Shown piece after piece: positions 43,684-54,375 of a stretch of DNA of 64,000 bases. The position numbers were made by a program, and so were the translations under genes. This DNA comes from Emydura subglobosa. Its lineage: Eukaryota > Chordata > Testudines > Chelidae. The notes beneath the pieces are model-generated. The model ran no database searches. It was not told the origin of the DNA and saw only the letters and a program-made list of their open reading frames with translations. Every line of letters begins with the position of its first letter. The first letter of the stretch is position 1. The stretch is taken from NCBI GenBank assembly GCA_007922225.1, contig ML679995.1:5274689-5338688 (forward strand), in the 5' to 3' direction.

Positions 43684-43685
<2 letters not shown>

Positions 43686-43772
<87 letters not shown>
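43686..43772. repeat. (GA)n(GT)n(GA)n compound microsatellite
   Basis: A (GA)n tract of about 45 bases (one AAAG interruption), then about ten GT units, then about ten GA units. Reading frames through it give Arg-Glu and Cys-Val peptides, which are artefacts. Confidence 0.95.
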
Positions 43773-45010
43773 TGCACATTGGAGTCTAAAATCTCTTGCT
43801 GAAATTTCCTAAAATATGGCATTGCTCCTCCATAACCACTTTACCTTTTCAGCACTGACTTTCCTAACCCAGAATAAAATGATGGGCAATGTTTACCAGC
43901 CAGAGTAGAAGGCAATTTCTCCCCTACGGTGTTCCATGCATACAACCCACTGAAGGTTAGTAGGACTAAGAAAGAATAAGAATACCAAAAACAAAAGAAC
44001 AAAGAACAAAGCATATACCCCACTTCAGATAACTGTCTTCTTCCTCCCCCTACTTAACCTCAGAGGTTGATAGTGAAGAAAAATGAAGTTCTTCACATTG
44101 TTCCTGAGCAGTAAGTCGTCCATCTGGGTCACCTCCAATTTTTAGCCAGTCATTCAAGGCTACTTTTCCATGAACAGTGCACTGCTGCCATCCCCCAACA
44201 GATAGTGAGATGATGAGTCTGTGCCATCTAAACTCTCAGTGTCCCCTTCACTACAGTAACATGATGGGAGGTGATAGGGACAGGAAACTGGGACTCATAC
44301 AAGCATGGAATCTCTATAACAAAGACCCTCCAGGAGGAAGTGAGGGGGATGATCTCTGGAGAACTCAGAGACAGAGGGAGCTGTGAAGAGGTTGAGGGTC
44401 ACAACTGACAGATACTGTTTCAGGAGTCAAAGGCTGGAGGAGGAAGGTGGAGAGTTATTAGATGTGAGCGTATGAGGAAAAACAAGCTGCTTCCTGGACC
44501 AGCAGAGATCCAGGAGACAACTTCTGGACATCTCACTTGCTGAATGTACCAGCTTGTACCGTGTCTAGCCGGCAGACGTGAGAAAGAAAAAGAAAGGAAG
44601 ATCTCCTAGGCTCACATTCTGGTGCAGAAGTTTTTAAAAACTACTGATGGCTCATTGCAAAACCAAATAAAATTTAAAGACAATTCTGTTGTAAAATGGA
44701 TCAAATTTTGTCCACTTGAAATACCACTTCTGTTGACTATCGTGTGGGGTGCGACTTCTCACCAGGACCAGAGTTTGGTCCCATATGGGCATTTTTAAGT
44801 TGGATTCCAATTCCACCGTTTTTTTTAATCATCGGTAGCACAGACAACTGTTGAAATCAGGATCTTTGCTACCCATGTCTGTTCACATGCTGTTTCACCC
44901 TCATCAGAAGTTGTAATCCCCCATTTGTGATGTCAAAGCTGGCTGCTGGGCTAACCACTGGGATAGAAAGAAGTGATTACGAGGGCATGGGTGGAAGAGG
45001 CAGCAGAATC
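43773..45010. other. no gene recognised
   Basis: No exon with a known motif; nothing repetitive recognised. Confidence 0.45.
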
Positions 45011-45014
45011 AAAC

Positions 45015-45148
45015 GGAAGGGTAATCATGTGACTAAGGTGCTGGACTGGCCCTCAGGAAATGTAGGTTCAATTTTCTGCTCTTCCATAGACTCTGTGACC
45101 CTGCCAAGTTGCTCTTTTATAAAACGGGGATATCATTATTATTGAATA
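45015..45148 (+). repeat. MIR SINE, sense
   Basis: GTGACTAAGGTGCTGGACTG, GCCCTCAGGAAATGTAGGTT, CAATTTTCTGCTCTTCCATA, GACTCTGTGACCCTGCCAAG and TTTTATAAAACGGGGATATC follow the MIR order, ending in an ATTATTATTG tract. Confidence 0.7.
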
Positions 45149-45154
45149 TTTGTA

Positions 45155-45395
45155 TTATTGTAGCACGTAGGAGACATAGTCATAGACCTGAATCCCATTG
45201 TGCTAGGAGCTGTATCAACACAGAACACAAGGTGATCCCTGACCCTGCCTTTCTCTTGCCCTTTGTCTTGTCTATTTAGACTGTAGGTTCTTTGAGGCAT
45301 AGACTCTCTCTTACATGTGTATGTACAGCTCTTAGCACAATGGGCCCTGATCTTGGTTGGGGCCTCTATCTAAACATAAATAATAATAATAAATG
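45155..45395. repeat. inverted pair of MIR/L2-like tails
   Basis: An antisense tail (45155-45250: CATTGTGCTAGGAGCTGTAT, CACAGAACACAAGGTGATCC, CTGACC) is followed by a sense tail (45265-45395: TTTAGACTGTAGGTTCTTTG, GTACAGCTCTTAGCACAATG, GGCCCTGATCTTGGTTGGGG, then (AATAAT)n). Together they form a degenerate inverted repeat downstream of the MIR. Confidence 0.55.
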
Positions 45396-45990
45396 AACCC
45401 TCCGTATCAAAGATTCCCATGTCATGACAATCTTTTCCCCTGGTAATAAAGAACAAAGGAAAGAGAAATATAGAGCCTTGGTGACATAAGCTGGAGATAA
45501 GCCCCAACTGAACTCTTGCAGTTCAGCAGAGCTGTACATTGGAAAAGTTTTTATGTCCGCCTAGATCTGAAGCTTGTGAGTCAGACTCATCTTTAGAATG
45601 AACAGGGTTTCCCGTGAATCCTCAGGGGGCTTTATTTCCCCTTTGGTGTGCATGGGATTCAGTGCAAGACGCTTGCCCTGGCTTTAATGGGAGTCACACA
45701 CAGAACTTGATGGGTGAATCAAACCTTGGATCCTTGCACAGTTCCACTGCTTTGTAGCCCCGGCTCTGACCTTTAATGTGGTGGCTTCTTCCTTGGAGAC
45801 CCCCCATGAGATACTTTGCTTACCCCTTTCTTCACCTTGACTGACACTCAGCAAAGAAATAGCAACTGTTGACTCCTATGGTTTTAGACCTTGTCCTGCT
45901 TTAATCAGAAGGACATGAATTTTCATGGAGCCTCTCAAAGATGTTTTTGTTTGTTTTGCCTCTTAACACTAATTCGGTAAAGGTTGTTTG
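45396..45990. other. no gene recognised
   Basis: Nothing recognised. Confidence 0.5.
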
Positions 45991-46448
45991 TAGAGCTGGG
46001 CAAAATGTTTTTGATTAATTGCATGTTTTGCTAAAAACATGGCCCCAAAATTGTTAGTTAAATTTGGGTTAAATTTGGCAATTAGTTTCACCTGGAAATA
46101 TTAGTTTTTTGAAAGGGCCAGAATGTTTTATTTCAACTTTTCTCTTCCAAACAGTTTCAGTTTCCAAGTAGGCCAATTTAAGGGGGGGGGGGGGGAGAGA
46201 ACCCAGAAAAAGAGCAAAACACATCTGAAATGATTGATTCAAAAAGAAAAAAATTGTTTTGACTTGATGGAATCATTGTGTTTGACTCAAAAAAAAGCTG
46301 AACCCCTCAAAATTCATTTTGAGTTGACTCAAACCATGTAGGCTGATTTGAAACAACTTATTTTTCTGTGTTTTTCAATTACATGTAAACATTTGTTTCT
46401 GGTTCAGATCAAACCCGATTCTTTTTTCTGATCTGTCAGTTCAGCCCT
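45991..46448. mobile_element. hAT-like non-autonomous element, about 458 bp
   Basis: The left end TAGAGCTGGGCAAAATG matches the terminus of the 8542 element. The right end GTCAGTTCAGCCCT is a weaker inverted counterpart. The interior is AT-rich with TTAGTTAAATTTGGG, GATTCAAAAAGAAAAA and CAAAATTCATTTTGAG. A G14 run sits at 46182-46195. The target duplication is not clear. Confidence 0.45.
46182..46195. repeat. G homopolymer
   Basis: Fourteen G in a row inside the hAT-like element. Confidence 0.85.
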
Positions 46449-46488
46449 TTTGCTTACAGCAAGTGTGTTTCATCTAGCTGCTCAAACC

Positions 46489-46655
46489 ACAGATTCTAAG
46501 GCCACAAGGGACCATGCGCATTATCTAGTCTATAACACAGACCATAGGACTTCCCCAAAATAATTCATGTTTGAACCACAGCATATCTGTTAAAAATAAC
46601 CACAGTGAATCTTGATTTAAAAATGGCCAGTTATGACTCTGGGTAAGTTACTCCT
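46489..46655 (-). mobile_element. CR1 LINE 3' tail, antisense
   Basis: CAGATTCTAAGGCCACAAGG, CATTATCTAGTCTATAACAC, AGACCATAGGACTTCCCCAA and CTTGATTTAAAAATGGCCAG match the antisense 3' UTR of chelonian-type CR1. It ends shortly before the sense CR1 that follows. Confidence 0.75.
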
Positions 46656-46689
46656 CTTGATAAAGAGTCATCAGTTATCAGTAAGTTAC

Positions 46690-47406
46690 AGATGTGTGGG
46701 TTGGATGAATGGACTATAAAATGGATAGAAAACTGGCTAGATCATTGGGCTCAATGGGTAGTGATCAATGGATTGATGTTTAGTTGGCAGCCAGTAACAA
46801 GCGGAGCACCATGGGTGTTGGTGCTGGGGCCTGTTTTGTTCAACATCTTCATTAATGATCTGGAGAATGTGGTGGATTGCATTCTTAGCAAGTTTGCAGA
46901 TAACCCTAAGCTGGGGGGAGTGGTAGATACGCTGGAGGGCAGGGATAGGATATAAAGTGAGCTAGATAAATTAGAGGATTGGGCCAAAAGAAATCTGATG
47001 AGGTTCAACAAGGACAAATACAGAGTCCTCACTTAGGATGGAAGAATCCCATGCACTGCTACAGTCTGGGGACTGACAAGCTAGGCAGCAGTTCTGCAGA
47101 AAAGGACCTGGAGGTAACAGTGGATAAGAAGCTGGATATGAGTCAGCAGTGTGCCCTGGATGTCAAGAAGGCTAACGGCATATAGGGCTGCAATAGAAGG
47201 ACCATTGCCAGGATTCAAGGGAAGTGATTATTCTCTCCTATTTGGCACTGGTGAGGCCACATCTGGAGTACTGTGTCCAGTTTTGGGCTCCCCCCCACAG
47301 AAAGGATGTTGACAAACTGGAGAGGGGTGGGTCCTGCTTTGAGCAGGGGGTGGGACTAGATGACCTCCTGGTCCCTTCCAACCCTAATCTTCTATGGTTC
47401 TATGAT
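46690..47406 (+). pseudogene. CR1 LINE, sense, RT remnant with internal deletion
   Basis: A plus-strand frame shows KWIENWLDHWAQWVVING, then VTSGAPWVLVLGPVLFNIFIND and SKFADNPKLGGVVDTLEGRDR; the second catalytic Asp of the usual ADD block is Asn here. The sequence continues, frameshifted, with EDWAKRNLMRFNKDK, DKLGSSSAEKDLEVTVDKKL and [15 protein letters not shown]. At about 47326 it jumps from the ORF to the 3' UTR end (GTGGGACTAGATGACCTCCT, GGTCCCTTCCAACCC, TTCTATGGTTCTATGA), so the last part of ORF2 is deleted. Dead copy. Confidence 0.88.
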
Positions 47407-48184
47407 CAGTTCTTCCAACTCCCATGTTAGGCAGGTATTATTAACTTCTGAGCTCTACTGATGAAAATGTGTTATATAGAAGGTAGCAATTATTATTATT
47501 ATTATCATCTGCTCAAAATCTGTGGGAATAGGATTCCGAAACCCATGTGCCCTGATCTCACCACTGCACTAACGCTCCCTGGGCCAAAAGAACCTTTTCT
47601 ACTCTATTCAGAGACTTTCTTTTTAAAGCAAGAAAAAAAAGAAGTCCCCCTTCTCTGAATCCAGTCTGGGGAAAATACCTTATATAGCATCTTCCCATTA
47701 GTGACATTGTCATCTCACAGGAAGGCGAGAGCAAGAGGGAAGGAAGGCAGTGGTGAGGAACTAGCTCAAGAATCAGGAATTGTTCGAGCAGTAAAGATAA
47801 TGAGTCAGACAGATTGTTTTTAAATGTGTTTTTGCTAAGGACCGACAATAAGTTGAGCTGTTATCAGAAACTCCAGAACCCGAGTCTCTCCGGTGGTTAG
47901 CAGCACTTCTTTTTTGGCGTGGGATTCTGGGCACTCAATAGCCCCCCACCTCCACTCTCACGGGACCTGCTTGAGAAGTGGGGCTATGTCACAATGGCTG
48001 CAAGACAGTCTTTGCAAGCGCATTGAGTTCAGGATGCTGGAGCATTGGAAAAGCAGAAGTCCCCTTGGGAACGCCTACGGCAAACAAAGAATACAGGGTG
48101 TGAAATAAAAGTCTGCCGCGTGCTTCCTATACATCTCATCTGTTCTCTCTCTCTCTAGCTATCTCACTAGGCCTGGATGAACAA
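47407..48184. other. no gene recognised; (ATT)n tract
   Basis: (TTA)n at about 47490-47506. Otherwise nothing recognised. Confidence 0.5.
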
Positions 48185-48330
48185 AAGGAGTTAGGCATTG
48201 TGACGCTGAGTGTTGGAACACCTAACTTTTAGGCACCTGGAAAGCCGCTGTGATTGAATGAGGTGCCTAGGCTCCCTGTACAATGAATGGGGAGAGATAG
48301 GTGTCTTAGACTGCAATTCCCAAAAGCCAG
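48185..48330. repeat. degenerate fold-back-type repeat (GAGTTAGGC...GCCTAGGC)
   Basis: AAAAGGAGTTAGGCATTG, CACCTAACTTTTAGGCACCT, AATGAGGTGCCTAGGCTCCC and GATAGGTGTCTTAGACTGC. Words shared with the 7246 and 23691 families; the arms are weak. Confidence 0.4.
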
Positions 48331-48650
48331 CACATTAGACAGGGAGCTGCCGAAGCTAGCCAGAGGTAGATGCTGACCAGAGGGGTATGTGCTATGCCCT
48401 GTCCTCTGTCATACACTGGCCAGGGAGGCGCCTTGCTCTGCTAGAGAATCCCACCTGTGAACCCTCTCCTGGAATTAGGTGCCTCATGGTGTGTCAGTAA
48501 GAAGCTGAGGAGGAAGAGGAGGAGGAGGAGGTGATAGTGGTGGTATAAGGATGTGCAATACAAGGGCCAAATGTGGAACTCATTGACTAAGTATGAGTTG
48601 TAGGGCTGGGTAGCAGGTTGCAGAGCATTTGATGGGACACATGAAATACA
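48331..48650. other. no gene recognised; GAG-rich tract
   Basis: GAGGAGGAAGAGGAGGAGGA at about 48512-48532 is a simple repeat. No exon. Confidence 0.5.
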
Positions 48651-48957
48651 CAGTGTTGCCAGTTCTCAGGGTTTTATCAAAAGTCTTGTGATATTTGATG
48701 TTTTCTCAAAGCCCCAGCTCCTGGAGTCATAGGATTACATGAGAATCTCAGCTTTCATTAAAAAAAACAAACAGGTTTCTAGCCCTAGTGGTTGCCAAAA
48801 AAAATTGAAAACAGGACCCAAAGATGCCCCTAAAAGCTCTGAAAGCAGAAAACGGATACATCCCCAATTCCCAAAAATCTGGTGTTAGAACACAAACAAA
48901 CAATGATTTTTTTAGGCCTGACTCATGAGTTTTGAATGCCTGAGGCTAGCCATACTG
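48651..48957. mobile_element. DNA-transposon derivative, CAGT termini, 307 bp
   Basis: CAGTGTTGCCAGTTCTC at the left; the right end in reverse reads CAGTATGGCTAGCCTC. These agree at most positions and are hAT-style (CAG-starting). Interior: AAAGCCCCAGCTCCTGGAGT, GAGAATCTCAGCTTTCATTA, GGCCTGACTCATGAGTTTTG. The flanking 8 bases do not match, so the target duplication has decayed or the superfamily is wrong. Confidence 0.55.
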
Positions 48958-49534
48958 ACTGGTTAGTAGGATTCTGAGCACAGGAAGGGATTTGTTCTGC
49001 ACCACAACACGTAAGCAGAGTGCTCAGGAATACATTCTCAGGAAGAAGAGTTTTTCTCGATCTACTGTTAGATACAGCTGGACCCATCCAAACACCCAGA
49101 TTTGACCAACCTGGAACTTTGGGAGGGATTTGCAAATCCAAAACAATGGATGTGTGCACTGTTTCTTTAAATCCATAGAAGGCAGCCAGGAAGAAGCAAA
49201 GAGAATAGCTCATTCTTCTTATTATTTTAACAAAGTTTCCTTGGTGAGAGGTAGAAGAAAGCCACACTTTCTGTGATTCTTTATCATTATCACATGACTG
49301 GAACATCCTCTGAACCGTAAAACATCCAAACAGTAGATCCAGATCAGAACTTAGCCTCTCTAGTGCTATCTAAACGTGCTCAGGAAAGCTTCTTGACTGC
49401 CCCTGAATAAACATTCCTCTCACTGCATATGTCACAAGGAGCAGATGTTGTAAAATAGGCCCGTCATTTTGTGCAGCTGCTGCTGTTACCTTACAATTAT
49501 GCAATGACTTTCAGAGGTTCTCTGGGTTTTTTGC
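48958..49534. other. no gene recognised
   Basis: Nothing recognised. Confidence 0.5.
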
Positions 49535-49795
49535 AAATGTTAATTAAGACACAGAATTCCTCAGTTAAGTCGGGTACAGCATTATTTATACCCATTTTAG
49601 AAAAGGCTGGACTGAGATTCAAAGAGTCTTGCCTATAGTAACACAGAAAGTCAATTGCAGAGCCAGGAAGAGAATCCACGGATCTTGACTCCTAGTCTCC
49701 TAGTCTAACCAGTAGATCATATTATCCTTCAGACCCAGTGGTCCTTGCTCCCAGACATCAAGTCTTCTACTCTAACCACTAGACCACCACTCCTC
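49535..49795 (-). repeat. MIR SINE, antisense
   Basis: ATTATTTATACCCATTTTAG, GACTGAGATTCAAAGAGTCT, GTAACACAGAAAGTCAATTG, CAGAGCCAGGAAGAGAATCC, GACTCCTAGTCTCCTAG. The 5' end seems duplicated: TCTAACCAGTAGATCATATT and, 65 bases on, TCTAACCACTAGACCACCAC. Confidence 0.7.
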
Positions 49796-51035
49796 CCCAT
49801 GTGTATTGGACACAAAGCTTTTCAAATCTGAAAACCGGCCCTATGTTCAAAGGAAGAAAAATCATGAAGTGTTTGAAAGTCTCTCTGTCTTAGCAGATTT
49901 GCATGAGTAGCCTGGGTAGCAATCACGCATTTCCTGCACGCCCGGATGATTTGACGCTCTTCAAAGATTTGCAGTGGGCAGTGTTAGCCATGCATCCTCT
50001 CATCTTTTATAGCCACACTCCTTATGTCGAAGCCATTAGCAATATCTCTAAACTCCCTTTCAATCATGTTTTACGGTGCCTGTACAGTGCATTGAGGTGC
50101 CTTTTATGGTTGAGATGACACTTTCATTACAAGCTGCTATTTTCAGTGGTTTATAACTTTTCCCCAAAATTACCTTGGGGGTTTGAAATTTTCTCATGCT
50201 TTCTTATTCACAGTCCAAAAGTGAATTTATTTGGAAAGTTGGAAGATAATCTCTTTGGCCATTTTTGAGTTCTCTGAGCTTGAAAAACCACTGGGTTTTG
50301 CCATTAAAAAGAGAGTCAACTGCTGATTTTCGTGCTCAGATAACTCACACATTGTTTGGATTGAAAAACACGTGCTTAGCATGTACACGGGCCTCAGTGA
50401 GAGATGCACGTGAAATGTGATAAAAATTGGTTGAGAAATCAAAAAGTTGGACATGATAGGAACCAATTGACTGGCCATGCACAATGAGATCATATTAGTC
50501 AGAGATGGAAAATGCCATCCGAGATATAAATGTGCAAAAACATCACACTTGCTGTTGGCTCAGATGCTTTGAATTTCCTGACTTTTTCTGCATTCCACAT
50601 TCCATCCGTGATACTGCAATCAATTCTTTTTTTTTTTTGGTATTTAATAAACTAAGTAGTCAAGTATGACACAAGAATAATCAAATATGCAGGCAAAAGT
50701 AATACAGATATTTTTGAAATGTTCTAAACCTGTTGGAGAATTTTTCAGCTTGTCTGCTTTCAAATAATATATTCAATACTAATAATCACCCAGTTTATTT
50801 TGGCTGATTGGCTATGGGAATAGCTAAAACTATGACATTTCCAATCACCTCTTCATTTCATTTTTAAGCAAAGAAAACACATATTGACATGTTTATCATC
50901 TCAGTGGTTAAGCCAGTTAATCTTCACAGCAAGTGTGTAGGCATTATCATACCTGCTGAAAACCCTGTCTGGTTTATGATTTTGCATCTATTAAGAGGAA
51001 GAGAAGCATGCAGATTTATTCAGTTTAGGTTAGTG
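49796..51035. other. no gene recognised; possible old repeat
   Basis: T12 at 50627-50638. 50220-50480 (TTGGCCATTTTTGAGTTCTC, GTGCTCAGATAACTCACACA, AAAATTGGTTGAGAAATC) may be an old interspersed repeat that I cannot name. 50700-50870 is AT-rich and unique-looking. Confidence 0.4.
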
Positions 51036-51115
51036 CCTATGAGCCTGATCCAAAGCTCATTGATTGGATCTCTTTCTGTTAGCTTCAATGGACTTGCACT
51101 CAGGCGCTAGGGGCT
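51036..51115. repeat. fold-back repeat fragment
   Basis: AGCCTGATCCAAAGCTCATT and GCTTCAATGGACTTGCACTC; same family as 39041-39112 with one arm decayed. Confidence 0.45.
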
Positions 51116-51307
51116 GATTTTATGTTCAGTGACCCCTACTCCTGAGGTTATTAATGACAAGGTTTCAGACACTTCCAAATAACTAGAGTTGCCAAATCCT
51201 TTAAGATACAAAATAATCACCTTGTCTCATCATTTTTTGTAAAACATTTCCACATGCAGCAGTCAAAATAATACCTAAAGGTGAGTGGATTTGCTTTAGC
51301 CTATCCT

Positions 51308-51560
51308 AAGGGCTCGTCTACACGGTGGACTAATGCATGGCACGCCAGTGTATGAATCTAGGTTGCTGTGAACTAACTGGCTGTGTGGACCCTTAAAGTT
51401 CTGTAGTGCACTTTGATGTATTACGGTCTGAAAAGCACTGCAGACATTTCAGTGTGTCAGAGTAGGGTCTACGTAGCCTGTCAGTGCGTGGTGAGCTGAT
51501 GTGCTACAGATTCACATCCTGGCTTGCGGGGCGTTAAACCTCCACATAGACAAGCCTTTT
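51308..51560. mobile_element. MITE, AGGGCTCGTCTACAC termini, about 253 bp
   Basis: Left AAGGGCTCGTCTACACGG, right in reverse AAGGCTTGTCTATGTGG: an inverted repeat of about 17 bases with few mismatches. The interior carries TGATGTGCTACAGATTCACA and TAAAGTTCTGTAGTGCACTT, with no coding capacity. Grouped with the Harbinger-like MITEs by end similarity. Confidence 0.6.
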
Positions 51561-51769
51561 TCTGTTAGTTTTACCTGGTGGAATTCTACTGCATTCACTG
51601 GAGCCTGCTCCTGACTTACAATAACATAAATGAGACAAAAACGAAGCCCTAAACCTACATTTTGGGGATCCAGGCCTGAATTCAGCAAGGTACGCAAGCA
51701 GGTACTGACCTATATCCCTGTTAAAAAATGTGCTTAAATCAATGGAACTGGAATGATTTGCAGAACGGG

Positions 51770-51858
51770 GGTGATAAAGGCCTTTTCCAAATCCCCATGA
51801 AGTAAAGGAAGTCTTTCCAGTAACTTCAGTGGGTTTTGGATTAGGACCTGAATTAGAA
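51770..51858. repeat. fold-back repeat fragment
   Basis: GGCCTTTTCCAAATCCCCAT, GAAGTAAAGGAAG, TAACTTCAGTGGGTTTTGGA, TTAGGACCTGA. An imperfect palindrome of the CCAAAGCCCATTGAAGTC family. Confidence 0.5.
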
Positions 51859-53590
51859 GCCTACTTACTCCATCCTCTAGTATGATCTGGTGTATTTAAC
51901 ACTTCATTTTAAGCTGCTCTGAGCTCAAATGAATATAAGTACCCAGTGGTCATTCCCTTTATTGAACAGGATCTGCACAAAGGACTGATAATCTGGTTGT
52001 CTTGTTGTCCATTCTAATTATGGTGTATGGGGTGAGGAATCCCTGGTACCTGCTAACTTGGGTGGAAAACAATTAGGCCGCAGATTTCGGCTTTTCCTTT
52101 TAATATTATTATTATTACAATTAATAAACTTCATCTCCCCATTTCTACTCTCTACAGATGTGCGTGTGGCAAAAAAAGGAGAGTAAAGGGAAATGGTGCA
52201 TTTTATCTATTTCACGCTACTCTGCTGTTACCCCTTGGATGGAATTTGTTTTGTATAACAGGGCAGGAAGCTCAAAGACTGGAAAGCGGGGAAGGATATT
52301 TAAATAAATGCTCAAAAATATTTGTGGTAATGGAGGCTGCTGTCAACATTTCTCAAGAACGGACCACGTAAAAACCTTGAAGAGGGGCCCTGGGGAGTGA
52401 TTTATAGCACAGACTGATACAGTAAATGCAATTTGTTTTAATTAAGGCAATGGATTATTGCATAATTCACATTGCACCAGCTAAAATGACCGCACAAGGC
52501 AGTTTTGGAGAATTACAAGTCGTTCTCATAAATTCCATTAACTGTAACGCAGCAAATGTTGCAGGAAATAGAGAGACAGAGAGAGAGAATGTTCCATGAA
52601 GAAACATAAGTGCAGCATTCTGGGTTCTCACGAGTTTACATTAAAACTAACTCTGCCATGTTTGTCTTCACTGTTCAGCCGCTTCGTATTGCTAAACACA
52701 TTCTCTCACTCGCCAGCCCCAACCTACCTACCAAGCTCGTAAATGTGATTAGTTTTTGAGACCCTAGACCAAGCTTTACAATGGCAATGCACTGCCTATT
52801 GCAAAGAATGGGTAAAAAAAACCCAGCTGGATTGCTATAGGTTCTAATACTGTAATACTGTATTGTAACCAGAAGACCATATAATCCTGCAAGATTATCA
52901 AAGCTGACCACTGGTTTTGGGTGCCCAATTTGAGACATCTACGCCTTTAAGACTGAATGTTCCAGATCGATGTGCTTACGGTTTTGTCTGTAATCAACGG
53001 TATAACCAGTATGGGAAAATGTCATGTGATCATGTAACTGAAGACTGTATCACAATGCATACATACAACTGGGCAACATTGCTGAGGTCACCTTAATTCT
53101 GGCATTGCCTAATTTTTCAACACTGACTTTGAACCATTAACTTTCTTTTAATGTGGGTTTCTTTTTTTATGAAATATTTATCTGTCCAGTAAGGTTCCTT
53201 GGGATCCTTCAAATAAAAGGAACCATTTCTCTCTAAGTAGTTATCATTTAGAAAGGGCCATTTAATGCATTTGAGCTACTCCCATCCCAGAAAACTGAAA
53301 GATGAAATCAAATGGTTAAAAAATACTAACAAGAAAGAAGAACTGTTTGAGATCTCAGATCAGTAGTGGAATTCATGAGTAGGTTTAACAATTCTACACG
53401 TTCAGTAGTAGAATCAATAACAACCTAGGTCTTTGTTAGTGTCTGACTCCTAAGACAAATGGATCAGTAGATAAGTGAGGATGGGTATAGCTATATATGG
53501 AGCTGTAAAGTGCGGCTGATGTTATATGGAGACTGCTGATGTATGGTTGTATGCAATGGTGGCACCTTTTCATGTATGTTCTAAGCTCTA
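51859..53590. other. no gene recognised; strong conserved-block candidate
   Basis: 52060-52580 is listed separately. The rest shows no gene and no repeat that I recognise. GAGAGACAGAGAGAGAGA lies near 52569. Confidence 0.45.
52060..52580. promoter_or_regulatory. candidate conserved non-coding region
   Basis: About 500 bases without repeat signature and with many ordered AT-rich words: TTTTAATATTATTATTATTA, GATATTTAAATAAATGC, GGAGTGATTTATAGCACAGA, TTTTAATTAAGGCAATGG, ATTATTGCATAATTCACATT, AATTCCATTAACTGTAACGC. No open frame with a known motif. It resembles vertebrate enhancers near developmental genes; this is inference. Confidence 0.32.
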
Positions 53591-53591
53591 T

Positions 53592-53697
53592 GGGTTTGAC
53601 CTAGTAGCCCCTGAAGTCAGTAGAAAGATTCCCATTGATTTCAATGGGAGCATGAAAACATAGGACAATCTCCTGCTGTCATTGGGATCAGACCCTA
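53592..53697. repeat. fold-back repeat (CCCATTGATTTCAATGGGAG)
   Basis: GGGTTTGACCTAGTAGCCCC at the left and TCATTGGGATCAGACCCT at the right bracket CCCATTGATTTCAATGGGAG, a perfect central palindrome of the family. Confidence 0.55.
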
Positions 53698-54165
53698 AAT
53701 GCATTCACTGTGCCCACCATAGAAGTCATCTTCTGGCACACACCCTACATTTTGGCTATGTTTTGGAGTGGTGCCAAGGAGCCATAATGGGTAGGAAGAT
53801 GATTGGGTAGGATCTGGCCAAAATAATTTATATTATGAATGACTTCAGGATTTGCAGATTCCAGACCCTTCCAGTGAGAGGATAACTCAAGGGACAAATT
53901 CCACAGCCCTTACCCGAGTCCTTTCTCAGGTCTAATTCCCAGCGACACCGACTGGATTTTGCACAGTGGGACTGCAGAATGTGGACCCAATGTGTATGGA
54001 CATGGTTTGCAGTGGTTTTGTAGCTGTGTTGGAGGAAGTGTAAGTGACATGTTGGTGAGTGGGAGACAGCCTACGTAAGTTTCAGTGAGACTAGAGGATA
54101 CATTGCTGGTGTGAAATGTTTGCTGAGGGAGATGCAGGAAGGTATACCTTGTGCCAATTTTGACT
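53698..54165. other. no gene recognised
   Basis: Nothing recognised. Confidence 0.5.
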
Positions 54166-54169
54166 CTCT

Positions 54170-54375
54170 CTAGACTTCCTGTGACCTTCAACAGGTCACT
54201 TCCCCTTCCTGTGCCTCTTGTTCTCATGTTCCCAGTTGAGTTAAACTGCAAGCTCTTGGGGACATGGACTGCCTCTCAGTATGACTTTGCACAGTGCGTA
54301 CCCCAACGGGGTCCTGATCATGACTGGGGCTTCTAATACTACCATAGACATAATGGATAATTAATAATAATAAGT
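54170..54375 (+). repeat. MIR-like SINE core plus tail, sense
   Basis: Core: CTTCCTGTGACCTTCAACAG, GTCACTTCCCCTTCCTGTGC, CTCATGTTCCC. Tail: AAACTGCAAGCTCTTGGGGA, CACAGTGCGTACCCCAACGG, GGTCCTGATCATGACTGGGG, ending in TAATAATAATAA. With 10915-11190 this shows core and tail joined in one element. Confidence 0.65.

Noticed and set aside
43447..43812. Arg-Glu repeat protein frame
   Set aside because: Translation of the (GA)n(GT)n microsatellite and a MITE.
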